Source: Prevotella sp.
GTDB lineage: Bacteria; Bacteroidota; Bacteroidia; Bacteroidales; Bacteroidaceae
Assembly (NCBI GenBank): GCA_017458125.1
Contig: JAFTGB010000006.1
Span: forward strand, 1 to 39,451
DNA: 39,451 bases
Direction: 5' to 3'
A model generated the notes under the pieces. It saw only the letters and a program-made list of their open reading frames with translations. It made no database searches and was not told where the DNA came from. The position numbers and the translations under genes were made by a program. This document shows positions 1 to 8,307 of this stretch, one piece after another (the first letter of the stretch is position 1; each line of letters begins with the position of its first letter).

Positions 1-821
<821 letters not shown>

Positions 822-883
822 AGCTTTTCTTTTTTATTGTTTTATTTATAATGAATTATCCGATTTAAATCGTTTTCTCTAAG

Positions 884-955
<72 letters not shown>

Positions 956-962
956 GAGCGTG

Positions 963-1035
963 AGCGGAAAACGGGGCTCAAACCCGCGACCCCCAGCTTG
1001 GAAGGCTAGTGCTCTATCAACTGAGCTATTTCCGC
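963..1035 (-). tRNA. tRNA-Gly (anticodon TCC)
   Basis: This 73-nt cloverleaf on the reverse strand has acceptor GCGGAAA paired with TTTCCGC. Its anticodon arm is CTAGC-CTTCCAA-GCTGG, which includes a T-G pair, and its T arm is GCGGG-TTTGAGC-CCCGT. The anticodon TCC makes it the glyT equivalent of the tRNA-tuf operon. No CCA is encoded. Confidence 0.95.
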
Positions 1036-1045
1036 AACATTGAAG

Positions 1046-1128
1046 TGGGTGGTGATGGATTCGAACCACCGAAGTCGAAAGACAACAGATTTACAGTCTG
1101 CCCCATTTGGCCACTCTGGAAACCACCC
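1046..1128 (-). tRNA. tRNA-Tyr (anticodon GTA)
   Basis: This 83-nt class II tRNA on the reverse strand has acceptor GGGTGGT paired with ACCACCC, anticodon arm CAGA-CTGTAAA-TCTG, and the long variable arm typical of bacterial tRNA-Tyr. The T arm is GGTGG-TTCGAAT-CCATC. It lies between tRNA-Thr(TGT) and tRNA-Gly(TCC), the tyrU position. Confidence 0.96.
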
Positions 1129-1155
1129 TCAATGTTTTTGCCTCTTCTCAGCCGG

Positions 1156-1229
1156 AGCCTCTTGTCGGATTCGAACCAACGACCCCGAGATTACAAATCA
1201 CGTGCTCTGGCCAACTGAGCTAAAGAGGC
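1156..1229 (-). tRNA. tRNA-Thr (anticodon TGT)
   Basis: This 74-nt cloverleaf on the reverse strand has acceptor GCCTCTT paired with AAGAGGC and a GCTCAGTTGGCCAGAGC D arm. The loop TTTGTAA gives anticodon TGT. The anticodon stem has one apparent T-T mismatch (CGTGA with TCTCG). It is the first gene after the promoter at 1282-1311, the thrU position. Confidence 0.92.
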
Positions 1230-1281
1230 GTGCCTTAAGCATCCGCTCCCCGATTGGAGTCTTTGTGTCGGAAAGCGGATG

Positions 1282-1311
1282 CAAAGGTAGGCATTATTTT
1301 TGAATTACCAA
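1282..1311 (-). promoter_or_regulatory. Promoter of the tRNA-tuf operon
   Basis: The reverse strand carries TACCTTTG (1282-1289), matching the Bacteroidota -7 consensus TAnnTTTG. A TTG at 1309-1311 sits exactly 19 nt upstream. The predicted start of transcription is near 1275, about 45 nt before the first tRNA. Confidence 0.75.
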
Positions 1312-1329
1312 AACTTTTCGGACTTTTTT

Positions 1330-1629
1330 TTATCTATTCCTTAATTTTTCCTTGAATTTCTGCAGTTGGACCTTCATGGAGTCCACGCAGAGGTCGGTAC
1401 TCTCCTCAAAAGTGTCGCTGACTTTCTCGACGAACAGCGTCGTTCCGGGTACGGTGGCCGTGAGGCTGACCTCTTTGTTTTGTGCGGTGGCGGGCTTTAC
1501 TACTTTGCACTGCACCTCCACTTTCTGGATATCCTCAAAAGTTTTTTCTAACTTGGCGACTTTCTTTTCGATGAACGCCTGTAGTTTCTCGGTAGCGTCG
1601 AAGTGGATCGACTGAATCTTGATTTCCAT
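1330..1629 (-). CDS. hpf: Ribosome hibernation promoting factor, short HPF/RaiA type
   Basis: This 99-residue protein begins MEIKIQSIHFDATEKLQAFI. It has the beta-alpha-beta-beta-beta-alpha layout of the HPF/YfiA (RaiA) family, with the lysine-rich first helix (EKKVAKLEK) that contacts 16S rRNA. It lacks the C-terminal dimerisation domain of long HPF, so it is the short form. The family binds the decoding and A-site region of idle ribosomes in stationary phase. The gene lies 45 nt downstream of the xerC-like gene on the same strand, and the hpf-xerC-rpsU order next to tRNA-tuf fits a growth-linked cluster. No separate promoter is evident in the short gap. Confidence 0.9.
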   Translation of the reverse strand: MEIKIQSIHFDATEKLQAFIEKKVAKLEKTFEDIQKVEVQCKVVKPATAQNKEVSLTATVPGTTLFVEKVSDTFEESTDLCVDSMKVQLQKFKEKLRNR

Positions 1630-1674
1630 AGTTACCTCCTGTTTTTAGTTAAAGGGTAAATAATTCATATAGTG

Positions 1675-2565
1675 TTATGCCCTTGGGTGGGCGTTTTTAT
1701 ACACTCGTTTCAGTTGCTCGAACGTCGTATGGGTGTAGATTTCGGTTGTGGCGACGCTCTCGTGGCCCAGCAGTTTGCGCACGCTTTCCAGTCCGGCGCC
1801 GTTGTTCAGCATGGCTGTGGCGAAGGTGTGGCGCAGTACGTGTGGCGACCGTTTCTTCATGGTGGTGACCTTAGACAGGTGCCGGTTGACGATGGTCTCC
1901 ACCTGATGGCGGGCTATGCGGTGTCCCTTCAGGTCGAGGAGCAGGGCGTCGCCGTCCAGGCGCACCTCCTGTTCGTTGCGCTGCCTGATGTATTCGCGCA
2001 GCACGTCCTCCAGCTCCTGGCCGAAAGGTATTATGCGCTGCTTGTTGCGTTTGCCCGTCACCTTCAGCTGGTGCATGGCGAAGTCGATGTCGCCGTCGTT
2101 CAGTCCCGTCAGCTCTGCCAGTCGGATGCCCGTCTCATATAATAATATTATTATGGTACGCGCGCGTAAGTCTTTGTAGCTGTCGCCCCAGCTTTGTGGC
2201 AGGTCTATCAGGCGGTCCATATCGTCCTCGCGCACGAACTGCGGCAGCGGTTTCTGCTTCTTCGGCCCGGTGACGGCGTAGGAGGGGTCGTTGCTCACCA
2301 GTCCTCTGGACAGGGCATAGCGAAAAAAAGAACGCACGGCACTCAGACAGTTGTTCACTGTTGAGGCCATGTCGCCTTTATCCATCCTCGACTCCATCCA
2401 GTCACGGATGATGTCTGAGTCTACCGACTCCCATGAGAGGTTGCTTTCCCGGTGTTTGAAGTACGACTCGAAGTCCTTCAGGCTCCGCTCGTAGTTGCGC
2501 ACGGTCAGTTCGGAACGGTTCCGCTCGTAGCGCAAGTAGTCCAGAAAATCCTCTATCTTCATCAT
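1675..2565 (-). CDS. Tyrosine recombinase, XerC/XerD type
   Basis: This 296-residue protein has the two-domain layout of chromosomal Xer recombinases: an N-terminal SAM-like core-binding domain (about 1-95) and a catalytic domain (about 105-290). The full catalytic set is present: R148 (TGIRLAEL), K172 (GKRNK), H242 and R245 (HVLRHTF), H268 (LLGHES) and nucleophile Y277 (TEIYTH). It is therefore likely active. Length and conserved housekeeping neighbours (rpsU upstream, hpf downstream) favour the XerC-type dimer-resolution enzyme over a phage or element integrase. Whether it is XerC or XerD cannot be settled without its paralog. The second codon is also ATG, so the start could be one codon later. 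Confidence 0.9.
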   Translation of the reverse strand: MMKIEDFLDYLRYERNRSELTVRNYERSLKDFESYFKHRESNLSWESVDSDIIRDWMESRMDKGDMASTVNNCLSAVRSFFRYALSRGLVSNDPSYAVTGPKKQKPLPQFVREDDMDRLIDLPQSWGDSYKDLRARTIIILLYETGIRLAELTGLNDGDIDFAMHQLKVTGKRNKQRIIPFGQELEDVLREYIRQRNEQEVRLDGDALLLDLKGHRIARHQVETIVNRHLSKVTTMKKRSPHVLRHTFATAMLNNGAGLESVRKLLGHESVATTEIYTHTTFEQLKRVYKNAHPRA

Positions 2566-2670
2566 CGTTGCTTCTGTTTTTCGGCAACGAATTTACGAAA
2601 AATTCTTGAAACTACCAAATTTTGAGGCGGCAAATCGAGAAAATATCGCTTTTTTCCTTTGCCGGGCGTT

Positions 2671-2698
2671 GCAGACTTGACTCCACGTCAATATTCTG
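2671..2698 (-). terminator. Hairpin just after rpsU, possible weak terminator or processing site
   Basis: Eight nt past the rpsU stop the sequence can pair GCAGA with TCTGC, and inside that TTGAC with GTCAA. No U-run follows on the rpsU strand, so it is not a canonical intrinsic terminator. It may be a 3'-end stabiliser between rpsU and the xerC-like gene. Confidence 0.3.
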
Positions 2699-2706
2699 CC
2701 CGCTTT

Positions 2707-2898
2707 TTAGTCCTCTGCAGCGCGCAGCTTCTGTACGTAAATGGCGTGCTCCATCTTGAGGCGCTTCAGTACAGAGGGCTTGTCGAACTGCTGACGGGCA
2801 CGGAGTTCCTTGATGACACCAGTCTTTTCGAACTTTCTCTTAAACTTCTTGAGGGCCTTCTCGATGTTCTCGCCTTCTTTTACAGGTACAATAATCAT
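2707..2898 (-). CDS. rpsU: 30S ribosomal protein S21
   Basis: This 63-residue protein, MIIVPVKEGENIEKALKKFK onward, is bS21 over its whole length. It has the conserved basic KRKFEKTGV segment and the Bacteroidota-type tail ending KLRAAED. S21 binds near the anti-Shine-Dalgarno end of 16S rRNA. In Bacteroidota it is linked to sequestering that tail, which fits the general absence of Shine-Dalgarno sequences in this window. It heads the rpsU-xerC-hpf gene group and has its own promoter at 2978-3008. Confidence 0.97.
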   Translation of the reverse strand: MIIVPVKEGENIEKALKKFKRKFEKTGVIKELRARQQFDKPSVLKRLKMEHAIYVQKLRAAED

Positions 2899-2941
2899 TT
2901 GCTTTTTTGGTTTTAATTTTATATTTGTTTATTATTCTTTT

Positions 2942-2959
2942 CTATGCTTTCGGGCATAG
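2942..2959 (-). other. Hairpin in the rpsU leader
   Basis: A 6-bp stem (CTATGC with GCATAG) and 6-nt loop lie about 45 nt upstream of the rpsU start, inside its predicted untranslated leader. It could take part in autoregulation of a ribosomal protein gene, but nothing beyond the stem supports that. Confidence 0.35.
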
Positions 2960-2977
2960 TGCCACGAAAAGCGGGTG

Positions 2978-3008
2978 CAAAGTTAATACAATTTCACCAA
3001 ACAACCAA
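2978..3008 (-). promoter_or_regulatory. Promoter of rpsU
   Basis: The reverse strand carries the -7 element TAACTTTG (2978-2985) and a TTG (3006-3008) 20 nt upstream. The predicted transcript would have a leader of about 75 nt before rpsU. Confidence 0.65.
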
Positions 3009-3426
3009 GTTTTTTGTAGACTTTTTGCATTATGCTGCTCATTTTCCTGCTTTTACGTCTGCGTTTGTCGGCGCTCTGCTTTTCTTCTCCGTTTCTTGTG
3101 CGGTATGACGGCGGCAGTCCCTGTCTGCATAGGCGTCGTCACCCGTTTTTATGCCCGTCTTCATCTGCTTTTCCCGAGCTTCATTTTACGTTTTCCCGAG
3201 ATTGCAGTTAATTTTTCCCGAGATTTAACTTATTTTTTCCCGAGATTTATGCCTGCAATCTCGGGAAAAAATATCTGCAATCTCGGGAAAAAATGATAAG
3301 CCCCTCGGGAAAACCTTACAGTATCGGACATGAAATGGGTAGCTTCGGTCCACGGTTTTTGCGGATTTAGCAGATTAAATGGGGTAACGGTAGGAAATTC
3401 CCTATGTGTTTTTCGGGAAAATCCCC
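3009..3426. other. Intergenic region without a convincing gene
   Basis: About 420 bp between the divergent rpsU and lipoprotein promoters. Open frames exist on both strands (2907-3296 plus, 3230-3472 minus), but their translations are low in structure, follow the repeat units and have no recognisable motif. The notable content is the repeat array at 3169-3313 and one further near-copy of its core (TTCGGGAAAA) at 3412-3421, just upstream of the lipoprotein promoter. Confidence 0.6.
3169..3313. repeat. Array of seven TTTTCCCGAG cores, four forward then three inverted, 22-bp period
   Basis: The 10-mer TTTTCCCGAG starts at 3169, 3191, 3213 and 3235. Its reverse complement CTCGGGAAAA starts at 3260, 3282 and 3304. 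Every step within an arm is exactly 22 bp. Between cores the sequence varies, partly conserved as ATTTA or ATTGCA. The two arms meet head to head across a 15-bp gap, so a transcript could also form a long hairpin. It lies 114 bp upstream of the lipoprotein -33 element and about 160 bp from the rpsU promoter. Confidence 0.9.
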
Positions 3427-3456
3427 TTGCGGGATGAAAGATAATTTGTAATTTTG
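3427..3456 (+). promoter_or_regulatory. Promoter of the glycine-zipper lipoprotein gene
   Basis: TTG at 3427-3429 and TAATTTTG at 3449-3456 are separated by 19 nt, a full match to the Bacteroidota housekeeping pattern. The predicted leader is about 25 nt. Confidence 0.75.
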
Positions 3457-3487
3457 CAGCGGTAAACAACAAGAAAACGTGACGACA

Positions 3488-4306
3488 ATGAAGAAGAGTG
3501 CATTAGTGATGATGGTTGTGGCACTGCTGCTTTCAAGCTGTGCCTCCTATACGGGACAGGGTGCTTACGCCGGCGGCATGATAGGCTCCGTGCTGGGTTC
3601 CGCCATCGGCGGTATCGGTGGCGGCTGGCGCGGCCATAACATCGGCACGGTGATAGGCATGGCAGGCGGTGCCGCCGTGGGTGCTGCCGTGGGTGCCGCC
3701 GCCGACCAGAAAGCCGCCGAGCGTTCCGAGGCATATCGTCGGCAGCGTGCTGACTACGAGCGCGAGCGCGAACGCCGCGACTACGGCAATAACGACAACG
3801 AGAGCGGCTACGACGGCACGAACAGCCATGACGACCGCATCGACTTCGACGGTGCCGGTCCGAAGGACGGCCGCGGCACTTACACGGTTGCCAAGCCGCG
3901 CACCTTCGACCCCACGAAGGCTAAGGTGGAGCCGGGCTACAGTGTGAAGTACAACGAGCAGATAGAGATTCGCAACGCCCGCATAGTGGATGCCGACCAC
4001 GACGGCATCATTCGCGGCGGCGAGGAGTGTCAGGTGACGTTTGAAATCATGAACCGCTCCGACCGCGTGCTCTATGACGTCCAGCCTACTGTCTTTGAGG
4101 TGACGGGCAACAAGCGCATCCACATCTCGCCCAATCTGCATGTGGAGAGCATTGCTCCGCATAGCGGCGTGCGCTATACGGCGACCGTTCTGGCCGACAG
4201 GAAAGTAAAGGATGGCGAGGCCGTCATCCGCGTTGCGGTGGCACAAGGCAACCGTGAGATTACTTCGCAGGTGCAGGAGTTCGTGGTGCAGACGCGCCGG
4301 AAGTAG
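3488..4306 (+). CDS. Glycine-zipper lipoprotein
   Basis: This 272-residue protein has a lipoprotein signal peptide with lipobox LLSSC (Cys18). Residues 25-75 are a glycine/alanine zipper ([18 protein letters not shown], then [16 protein letters not shown]) that would insert in or pack against a membrane. An Arg/Glu/Tyr-rich charged linker follows (about 80-110). The C-terminal domain (about 150-272) is predicted beta-rich and contains a calcium-loop-like DADHDG. An upstream in-frame GTG at 3479 would add three residues, but the ATG at 3488 gives the better signal peptide. The last 47 nt overlap the 3' end of the opposing RlpA-like gene. The function is unknown; an outer-membrane structural or stress role is a guess from the zipper. 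Confidence 0.85.
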   Translation: MKKSALVMMVVALLLSSCASYTGQGAYAGGMIGSVLGSAIGGIGGGWRGHNIGTVIGMAGGAAVGAAVGAAADQKAAERSEAYRRQRADYERERERRDYGNNDNESGYDGTNSHDDRIDFDGAGPKDGRGTYTVAKPRTFDPTKAKVEPGYSVKYNEQIEIRNARIVDADHDGIIRGGEECQVTFEIMNRSDRVLYDVQPTVFEVTGNKRIHISPNLHVESIAPHSGVRYTATVLADRKVKDGEAVIRVAVAQGNREITSQVQEFVVQTRRK

Positions 4307-4964
4307 CCGTCTCCTGTTCTTCTATTTCCTCTACGATGTCCTTTCTGACCTCCTGCCAGAAAGGCGTCGTTTTGTTGCTGCCTTCGTTGGTCTCCAGTTC
4401 GAGGTCGGGCAGCTCTATCTCCTCGATGGTAGGACGGAAGGGTATGATGATATCCTCCACCCGCTGCACCGTGACCAAGGCCACCCCTTTGGCTATAATG
4501 TCCAGCTCCTTGGCGGCGCGCCATGACAGGTCGATGATGCGCCCGCGCACAAAGGGGCCGCGGTCGGTGACGCGTACCACAACGGCCCGCCCGTTGGCGG
4601 GGTTGTAGACGCGCAGCTTCGTGCCGAAGGGGTAGGTGCGGTGGGCGCAGGTCAGGCTGTCGGGGTGCAGGCGTTCGCCGCTTGCCGTCCGCTGTCCGCT
4701 GAGCCGTTTGGCGTAGAATGACGCCTTGCCGCTTTGCACGTTCTGAGCGAACGTTAAATGAGAAATGGGTAATGAGTAGTGAGTAATGTTTTTATTTAAA
4801 TGAGAAATGAGAAATGAGTAATGAGTAATGTAAATGAGGAATGAGAAATGGAATAGGGCTACGGCTGCACAAAACCGTCTGATGGTCTGTGTTTCGCAGT
4901 AGCGTTTGACACTCCTTTTATGAACTCCCGTCAATCGTTCCCTCCTCATTTCTTCATTTTTCAT
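4260..4964 (-). CDS. RlpA-like double-psi beta-barrel protein with repeat-derived N-terminus
   Basis: Residues about 79-165 form an RlpA domain ([43 protein letters not shown]), known in other bacteria as a septal or peptidoglycan lytic transglycosylase fold. No SPOR domain is present, and a 65-residue acidic tail follows. The N-terminus is odd. Residues about 38-73 (containing [11 protein letters not shown] and [11 protein letters not shown]) are encoded by the 7-bp degenerate tandem repeats at 4756-4850. The proposed start also lies in a second such tract. The original signal peptide probably read from [10 protein letters not shown] straight to LTFAQ. The true start is uncertain. The 3' end overlaps the opposing lipoprotein gene by 47 nt. 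Confidence 0.8.
   Translation of the reverse strand: MKNEEMRRERLTGVHKRSVKRYCETQTIRRFCAAVALFHFSFLIYITHYSFLISHLNKNITHYSLPISHLTFAQNVQSGKASFYAKRLSGQRTASGERLHPDSLTCAHRTYPFGTKLRVYNPANGRAVVVRVTDRGPFVRGRIIDLSWRAAKELDIIAKGVALVTVQRVEDIIIPFRPTIEEIELPDLELETNEGSNKTTPFWQEVRKDIVEEIEEQETATSGASAPRTPAPAK
4756..4850. repeat. Degenerate 7-bp tandem tract (AATGAGA/AATGAGT units) inside the rlpA-like gene
   Basis: Units such as AATGAGA, AATGAGT and AATGGGT follow one another with little interruption. On the coding strand they read as CATTACTC-type units and encode part of the signal-peptide region. A matching tract in the opposite orientation lies at 4944-4999, so the two could pair. Confidence 0.85.
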
Positions 4965-4999
4965 TTACATTACTCATTACTCATTTCTCATTACTTATT
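4944..4999. repeat. Degenerate 7-bp tandem tract between gdhA and the rlpA-like gene
   Basis: CTCATTT, TTCATTT and CTCATTA units run from the gdhA 3' end into the proposed rlpA-like start. On the rlpA sense strand this is a purine-rich AATGAGTAATGAG tract that contains several ATG triplets, which makes the annotated start ambiguous. Confidence 0.8.
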
Positions 5000-5004
5000 T
5001 AAAA

Positions 5005-6342
5005 TCAGACGATTCCCTGAGCCATCATAGCCTTGGCCACCTTCATGAAACCGGCCACGTTGGCACCCTTTACGTAGTCGATGTAGCCGTCCTTCTGGCG
5101 ACCGTACTTGACGCACTGCTCATGGATGTTCGACATAATCTGGTGCAGCTTCTGATCCACCTCCTCGGCGCTCCAGCCTAAACGCATGGAGTTCTGCGTC
5201 ATCTCCAGACCGCTGGTGGCCACGCCTCCGGCGTTGACGGCCTTGCCCGGTGCAAAGAGCTGGCGGGCGCTGATGAACTTCTCGGCAGCCTCGGCGGTGC
5301 AACCCATGTTGCTCACCTCGGCCACGCAGAGCGGTTTGTTGGCCAGAATCTGGTCGGCGTCGCTGCCGTTCAGCTCGTTCTGTGTGGCGCAGGGCAGATA
5401 GATGTCGGCGGGCCGCTCCCAAGGCTTGCGTCCTGCGAAGAACTCGGCACCGTCGAAGTCGTCAGCGTATGGCTGGCAGACGTCGTTGCCCGAAGCCCTC
5501 AGCTCCAGCATGTAGTCAATCTTCTCGGCATCCAGGCCGGCCGGGTCGTAGATGTAGCCGTCCGGTCCGCTGATGGTGATGACCTTGGCCCCTAACTCCG
5601 TGGCCTTCTTGGCGGCACCCCACGCGACGTTGCCGAAGCCGGAGAGCGCAATGGTCTTGCCCTTAATGTCGAGGCCGTGGGTCTGCAACATCTGGTTGAC
5701 GAAGTACAGTGCACCGTAGCCTGTAGCCTCCGGGCGTATCTTGGAGCCGCCCCACTCGATGCCCTTGCCCGTGAGCACACCCTGAAACTGGTGCGTCAGC
5801 TTCTTGTACTGGCCATAGAGATAGCCAATCTCGCGCGCTCCCACACCGATGTCGCCCGCCGGAACGTCCTCGTCCGGGCCAATGTGGCGGTACAGCTCGG
5901 TCATGAAAGCCTGGCAGAAGCGCATCACCTCGTTGTCGCTGCGGCCGCGGATGCTGAAGTCGGCACCGCCCTTGCCGCCACCCATGGGCAGGGTGGTCAG
6001 CGAGTTCTTGAACGTCTGCTCGAAGCCCAGGAACTTCAGTATGCTCAGGTTGACGGAGGGATGGAAACGCAGACCGCCCTTGTAGGGACCTATGGCGCTG
6101 TTGAACTGCACGCGGTAGCCGATGTTGACATGCACCTCGCCTTTGTCGTCGACCCAGGGCACGCGGAAGGTGATGATGCGTTCGGGCTCGACAATGCGTT
6201 CAATCAGTTTTGCGCGCTCAAACTCAGGATGCTGGTTGTAGACATCCTCAATGGAAACCAACACTTCGCGCACGGCCTGCAGGTATTCTGACTCACCCGG
6301 ATGTTTGTGCTCCAGGTCCTGCATAATCTTCTCAACATTCAT
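5005..6342 (-). CDS. gdhA: NADP-type glutamate dehydrogenase
   Basis: This 445-residue hexameric-type GDH converts 2-oxoglutarate and ammonium to glutamate, the main ammonium-assimilation route in many Bacteroidota. The substrate region is intact: K88 (GPYKGGLRFHPSV), K112 and catalytic K124 (LPMGGGKGGAD). Residues DVPAGDIGVG and the Rossmann motif SGFGNVAWGA are also present. Length is normal for the small GDH family (about 445). The gene has its own promoter at 6397-6426 and a leader of about 50 nt. Upstream lies the DASS transporter gene on the same strand, separated by a hairpin-forming repeat tract, so it is probably a separate unit. Cofactor choice (NADPH) is inferred from the subfamily. 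Confidence 0.97.
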   Translation of the reverse strand: MNVEKIMQDLEHKHPGESEYLQAVREVLVSIEDVYNQHPEFERAKLIERIVEPERIITFRVPWVDDKGEVHVNIGYRVQFNSAIGPYKGGLRFHPSVNLSILKFLGFEQTFKNSLTTLPMGGGKGGADFSIRGRSDNEVMRFCQAFMTELYRHIGPDEDVPAGDIGVGAREIGYLYGQYKKLTHQFQGVLTGKGIEWGGSKIRPEATGYGALYFVNQMLQTHGLDIKGKTIALSGFGNVAWGAAKKATELGAKVITISGPDGYIYDPAGLDAEKIDYMLELRASGNDVCQPYADDFDGAEFFAGRKPWERPADIYLPCATQNELNGSDADQILANKPLCVAEVSNMGCTAEAAEKFISARQLFAPGKAVNAGGVATSGLEMTQNSMRLGWSAEEVDQKLHQIMSNIHEQCVKYGRQKDGYIDYVKGANVAGFMKVAKAMMAQGIV

Positions 6343-6396
6343 AGTATCAAGGTATTTTAGTTAATAAAAATAGGTCAATGTGTCACGATGACCACG

Positions 6397-6426
6397 CAAA
6401 AATAGGAATTTTCCTTGACATGACAA
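6397..6426 (-). promoter_or_regulatory. Promoter of gdhA
   Basis: On the reverse strand TTG (6424-6426) and TATTTTTG (6397-6404) are separated by 19 nt. The predicted transcription start is near 6390. Confidence 0.7.
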
Positions 6427-6481
6427 AGAAAATTCCCGAATATTTTCCGCAAACAGTTACAGTTTGTTAAATCAGGGGTTA

Positions 6482-6572
6482 GGAGGCAAGAAGCAAGAGG
6501 CAAGAAGCAAGAGAATACTTCTCTATGTTTACCAGCATATCTCTTGCTTCTTGCCTCTTGCCTCTTGCTTCT
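6482..6572. repeat. Inverted pair of 7-bp tandem tracts (AGGCAAG/AAGCAAG)
   Basis: Four units AGGCAAG or AAGCAAG at 6482-6511 face four to five reverse-complement units at 6540-6572. At least 21 contiguous bases can pair, across a loop of about 28 nt. It sits between the DASS stop codon and the gdhA promoter, so it could act as a 3' stabilising or insulating hairpin, though no U-run follows. Confidence 0.85.
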
Positions 6573-6589
6573 TTAATAAAGCACCGTTT

Positions 6590-8095
6590 CTACAGCACGT
6601 GCATGGTGCCGAGGATGTAGAGGACGATGTAACCCAGCAGCATGCTGAGCAAACCCATGATGAGTCCCATGCGCGACATGTCCTTCTGCTGCACCAGGTT
6701 GGTGGCGTAGGCCAGTGCGTTAGGCGGCGTGCTGATGGGCAGCACCATGGCGCTGGAGGCAGCTATGGCCACGCCGATGAGCACGGTGGGCGTGCCGCCG
6801 ATGCTGTCGAGCTTGTCGCCCATGGCGGTGCAGACGACAGCGAGGATGGGCATGAGCAGGGCTGCCGTGGCCGAGTTGGAGATGAAGTTGCTGAGCACGT
6901 AGCAGATGAGTCCCGAGAGCAGCAGGATGAGCAGCGGCGAGAACTCGCCGAAGGGTATGCTCTTCACGGCGTTGGCTGCCAGTCCTGAGGCGTTGAGTCC
7001 GTAGCCTAAGGCGAAGCCGCCGGCCACCATCCAGATGACCGACCAGTTGATTTGCTCTAGGTCGCGCTTGGTGATGACGCCCGTCAGGGCGAAGACGACG
7101 AAGGGCACCAAGGCCACGGTGTACGAGTTGATGCCCGTCACGGTGTCGAGCAGCCACAGGGCTACGGTGAGGAAGAAGGTGACGATGACGATGTAGGTGT
7201 GCGCGTTGCGCTTCATCTCGCCCTCAATCTCCAGTTCGACGGTCTTCTGCGAGAAGGGGAACAGCGTCTTCAGCAGCCACCATCCGGCCAGAAGCAGGAT
7301 GACGACCAAGGGCGTCATAAACAGCATCCACTCGCCGAAGCCCAACTGCATGTTGAGGCCCTCGGGGTCGTTCAGGTACTTCAGGGCAATGGTGTTGGGC
7401 GGTGTGCCGATGGGGGTGCCCATGCCGCCCAAGTTGGCGGCCAGAGGAATGCTCAGCGCCATGGCTATGCGCCCCTTGCCTTCGGGCGGCAGCTGGCGGA
7501 AGACGGGTGTCAGGAAGGTCAGCATCATGGCCGCTGTGGCCGTGTTGCTGACAAACATGGAGAAAAGGCCCGTGATGAGGATGAAGCCCAAGAGCACGTT
7601 CTCGCTTTTATTGCCGAAGGGTTTGAGCAGCACTTTGGCTAACTGAGCGTCGAGTCCGGTCTTTGTAGCCGCGATGGCGAGGATGAAACCGCCGATGAAC
7701 AGCATGATGACGGGGTCGGCAAAGGTAGCCATGACGCTCTTGTAGGAGAGCAGTGCACCCACCTGGTCAGGGTCGCACATCCACTTCAGCCCGGAGTCGG
7801 AGCAGAAGAGGAGCATCAGTCCGATGATGGCTACACTGGTAGCCCACGACGACACCACTTCGAGTACCCACATCAGGGTGGCGAAGGCGAAGATGGCGAT
7901 GATGCGTTGCTGGACGACGGTGAGGCCGTCGATGCCGAAAATGTCGGACGGCGCGTTCCAGAGCAGCAGGGTGACTATGGCCACGATGGTGGCCTGAATG
8001 GTTTTCTTGAAGCCGCCAGTGGGATGGAAGCGGCGGCCCATGCGCATGTTGTGGTAGGCTTCTACAAGCTCATACCCTTTGTAAATGTGAAACAC
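6590..8095 (-). CDS. DASS (SLC13) family sodium-coupled anion symporter
   Basis: This protein of about 501 residues has the two inverted repeats of the divalent anion:sodium symporter family. Each carries an SNT-type motif and a TPPN motif: FVSNTATAA with IGTPPNTIA, and FISNSATAA with ISTPPNALAY. In characterised members these bind sodium and dicarboxylate. About 11-13 hydrophobic segments are visible. The substrate (succinate, malate, citrate or sulfate) cannot be told from sequence. The longest frame starts with GTG at 8095; an ATG at 8047 (MRMGRRFHP) is an alternative that keeps the whole membrane domain. The leader contains a 7-8-bp repeat tract (8104-8146), and the -7 element is at 8173-8180. 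Confidence 0.93.
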   Translation of the reverse strand: MFHIYKGYELVEAYHNMRMGRRFHPTGGFKKTIQATIVAIVTLLLWNAPSDIFGIDGLTVVQQRIIAIFAFATLMWVLEVVSSWATSVAIIGLMLLFCSDSGLKWMCDPDQVGALLSYKSVMATFADPVIMLFIGGFILAIAATKTGLDAQLAKVLLKPFGNKSENVLLGFILITGLFSMFVSNTATAAMMLTFLTPVFRQLPPEGKGRIAMALSIPLAANLGGMGTPIGTPPNTIALKYLNDPEGLNMQLGFGEWMLFMTPLVVILLLAGWWLLKTLFPFSQKTVELEIEGEMKRNAHTYIVIVTFFLTVALWLLDTVTGINSYTVALVPFVVFALTGVITKRDLEQINWSVIWMVAGGFALGYGLNASGLAANAVKSIPFGEFSPLLILLLSGLICYVLSNFISNSATAALLMPILAVVCTAMGDKLDSIGGTPTVLIGVAIAASSAMVLPISTPPNALAYATNLVQQKDMSRMGLIMGLLSMLLGYIVLYILGTMHVL

Positions 8096-8103
8096 CTTGT
8101 ATT

Positions 8104-8146
8104 AATTTACGATTTGACGATTTACGATTTACTATTTACTATTTAT
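8104..8146 (-). repeat. 7-8-bp tandem tract in the DASS leader
   Basis: On the transporter's sense strand the units read AAATAGT, AAATAGT, AAATCGT, AAATCGTC, AAATCGT and end 9 nt before the GTG start. The same unit family, in the same orientation relative to the gene, precedes the starts at 34058 and 34610. Confidence 0.8.
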
Positions 8147-8172
8147 TGGGTTGTGTATTGATTAACAGCGTG

Positions 8173-8180
8173 CAAAGGTA
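8173..8180 (-). promoter_or_regulatory. -7 element of the DASS transporter gene
   Basis: TACCTTTG on the reverse strand, followed by GCA as in most promoters here. No clear TTG is found 19-20 nt upstream. It is placed back to back with the promoter at 8278. Confidence 0.6.
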
Positions 8181-8277
8181 CACTATTTTTTGCGATAAGA
8201 ACGTCATGCAGACCAGAAAAACTGGACTGCTGATGCTTTTTTTCCGCTTTTCTCTGCCTGCTCTGCTCATTATTTCG

Positions 8278-8285
8278 TACCTTTG
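8278..8285 (+). promoter_or_regulatory. -7 element of the PEP/pyruvate-binding gene
   Basis: TACCTTTG followed by GCA lies 22 nt before the ATG at 8308 and decides that start over the longer open frame beginning at 8146. A -33 TTG is not evident at the expected distance. Confidence 0.65.
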
Positions 8286-8307
8286 CAAAGTCTATATTAC
8301 AAAAAGT

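Noticed and set aside
3169-3313. Possible CRISPR array
   Set aside because: Cores are only about 10 bp, the array reverses orientation in the middle, the 22-bp unit leaves no real spacers, and no cas genes are present.
2907-3472. Open frames on both strands in the rpsU-lipoprotein gap
   Set aside because: They follow the repeat array, lack recognisable domains and have no matching promoter for the reading direction.
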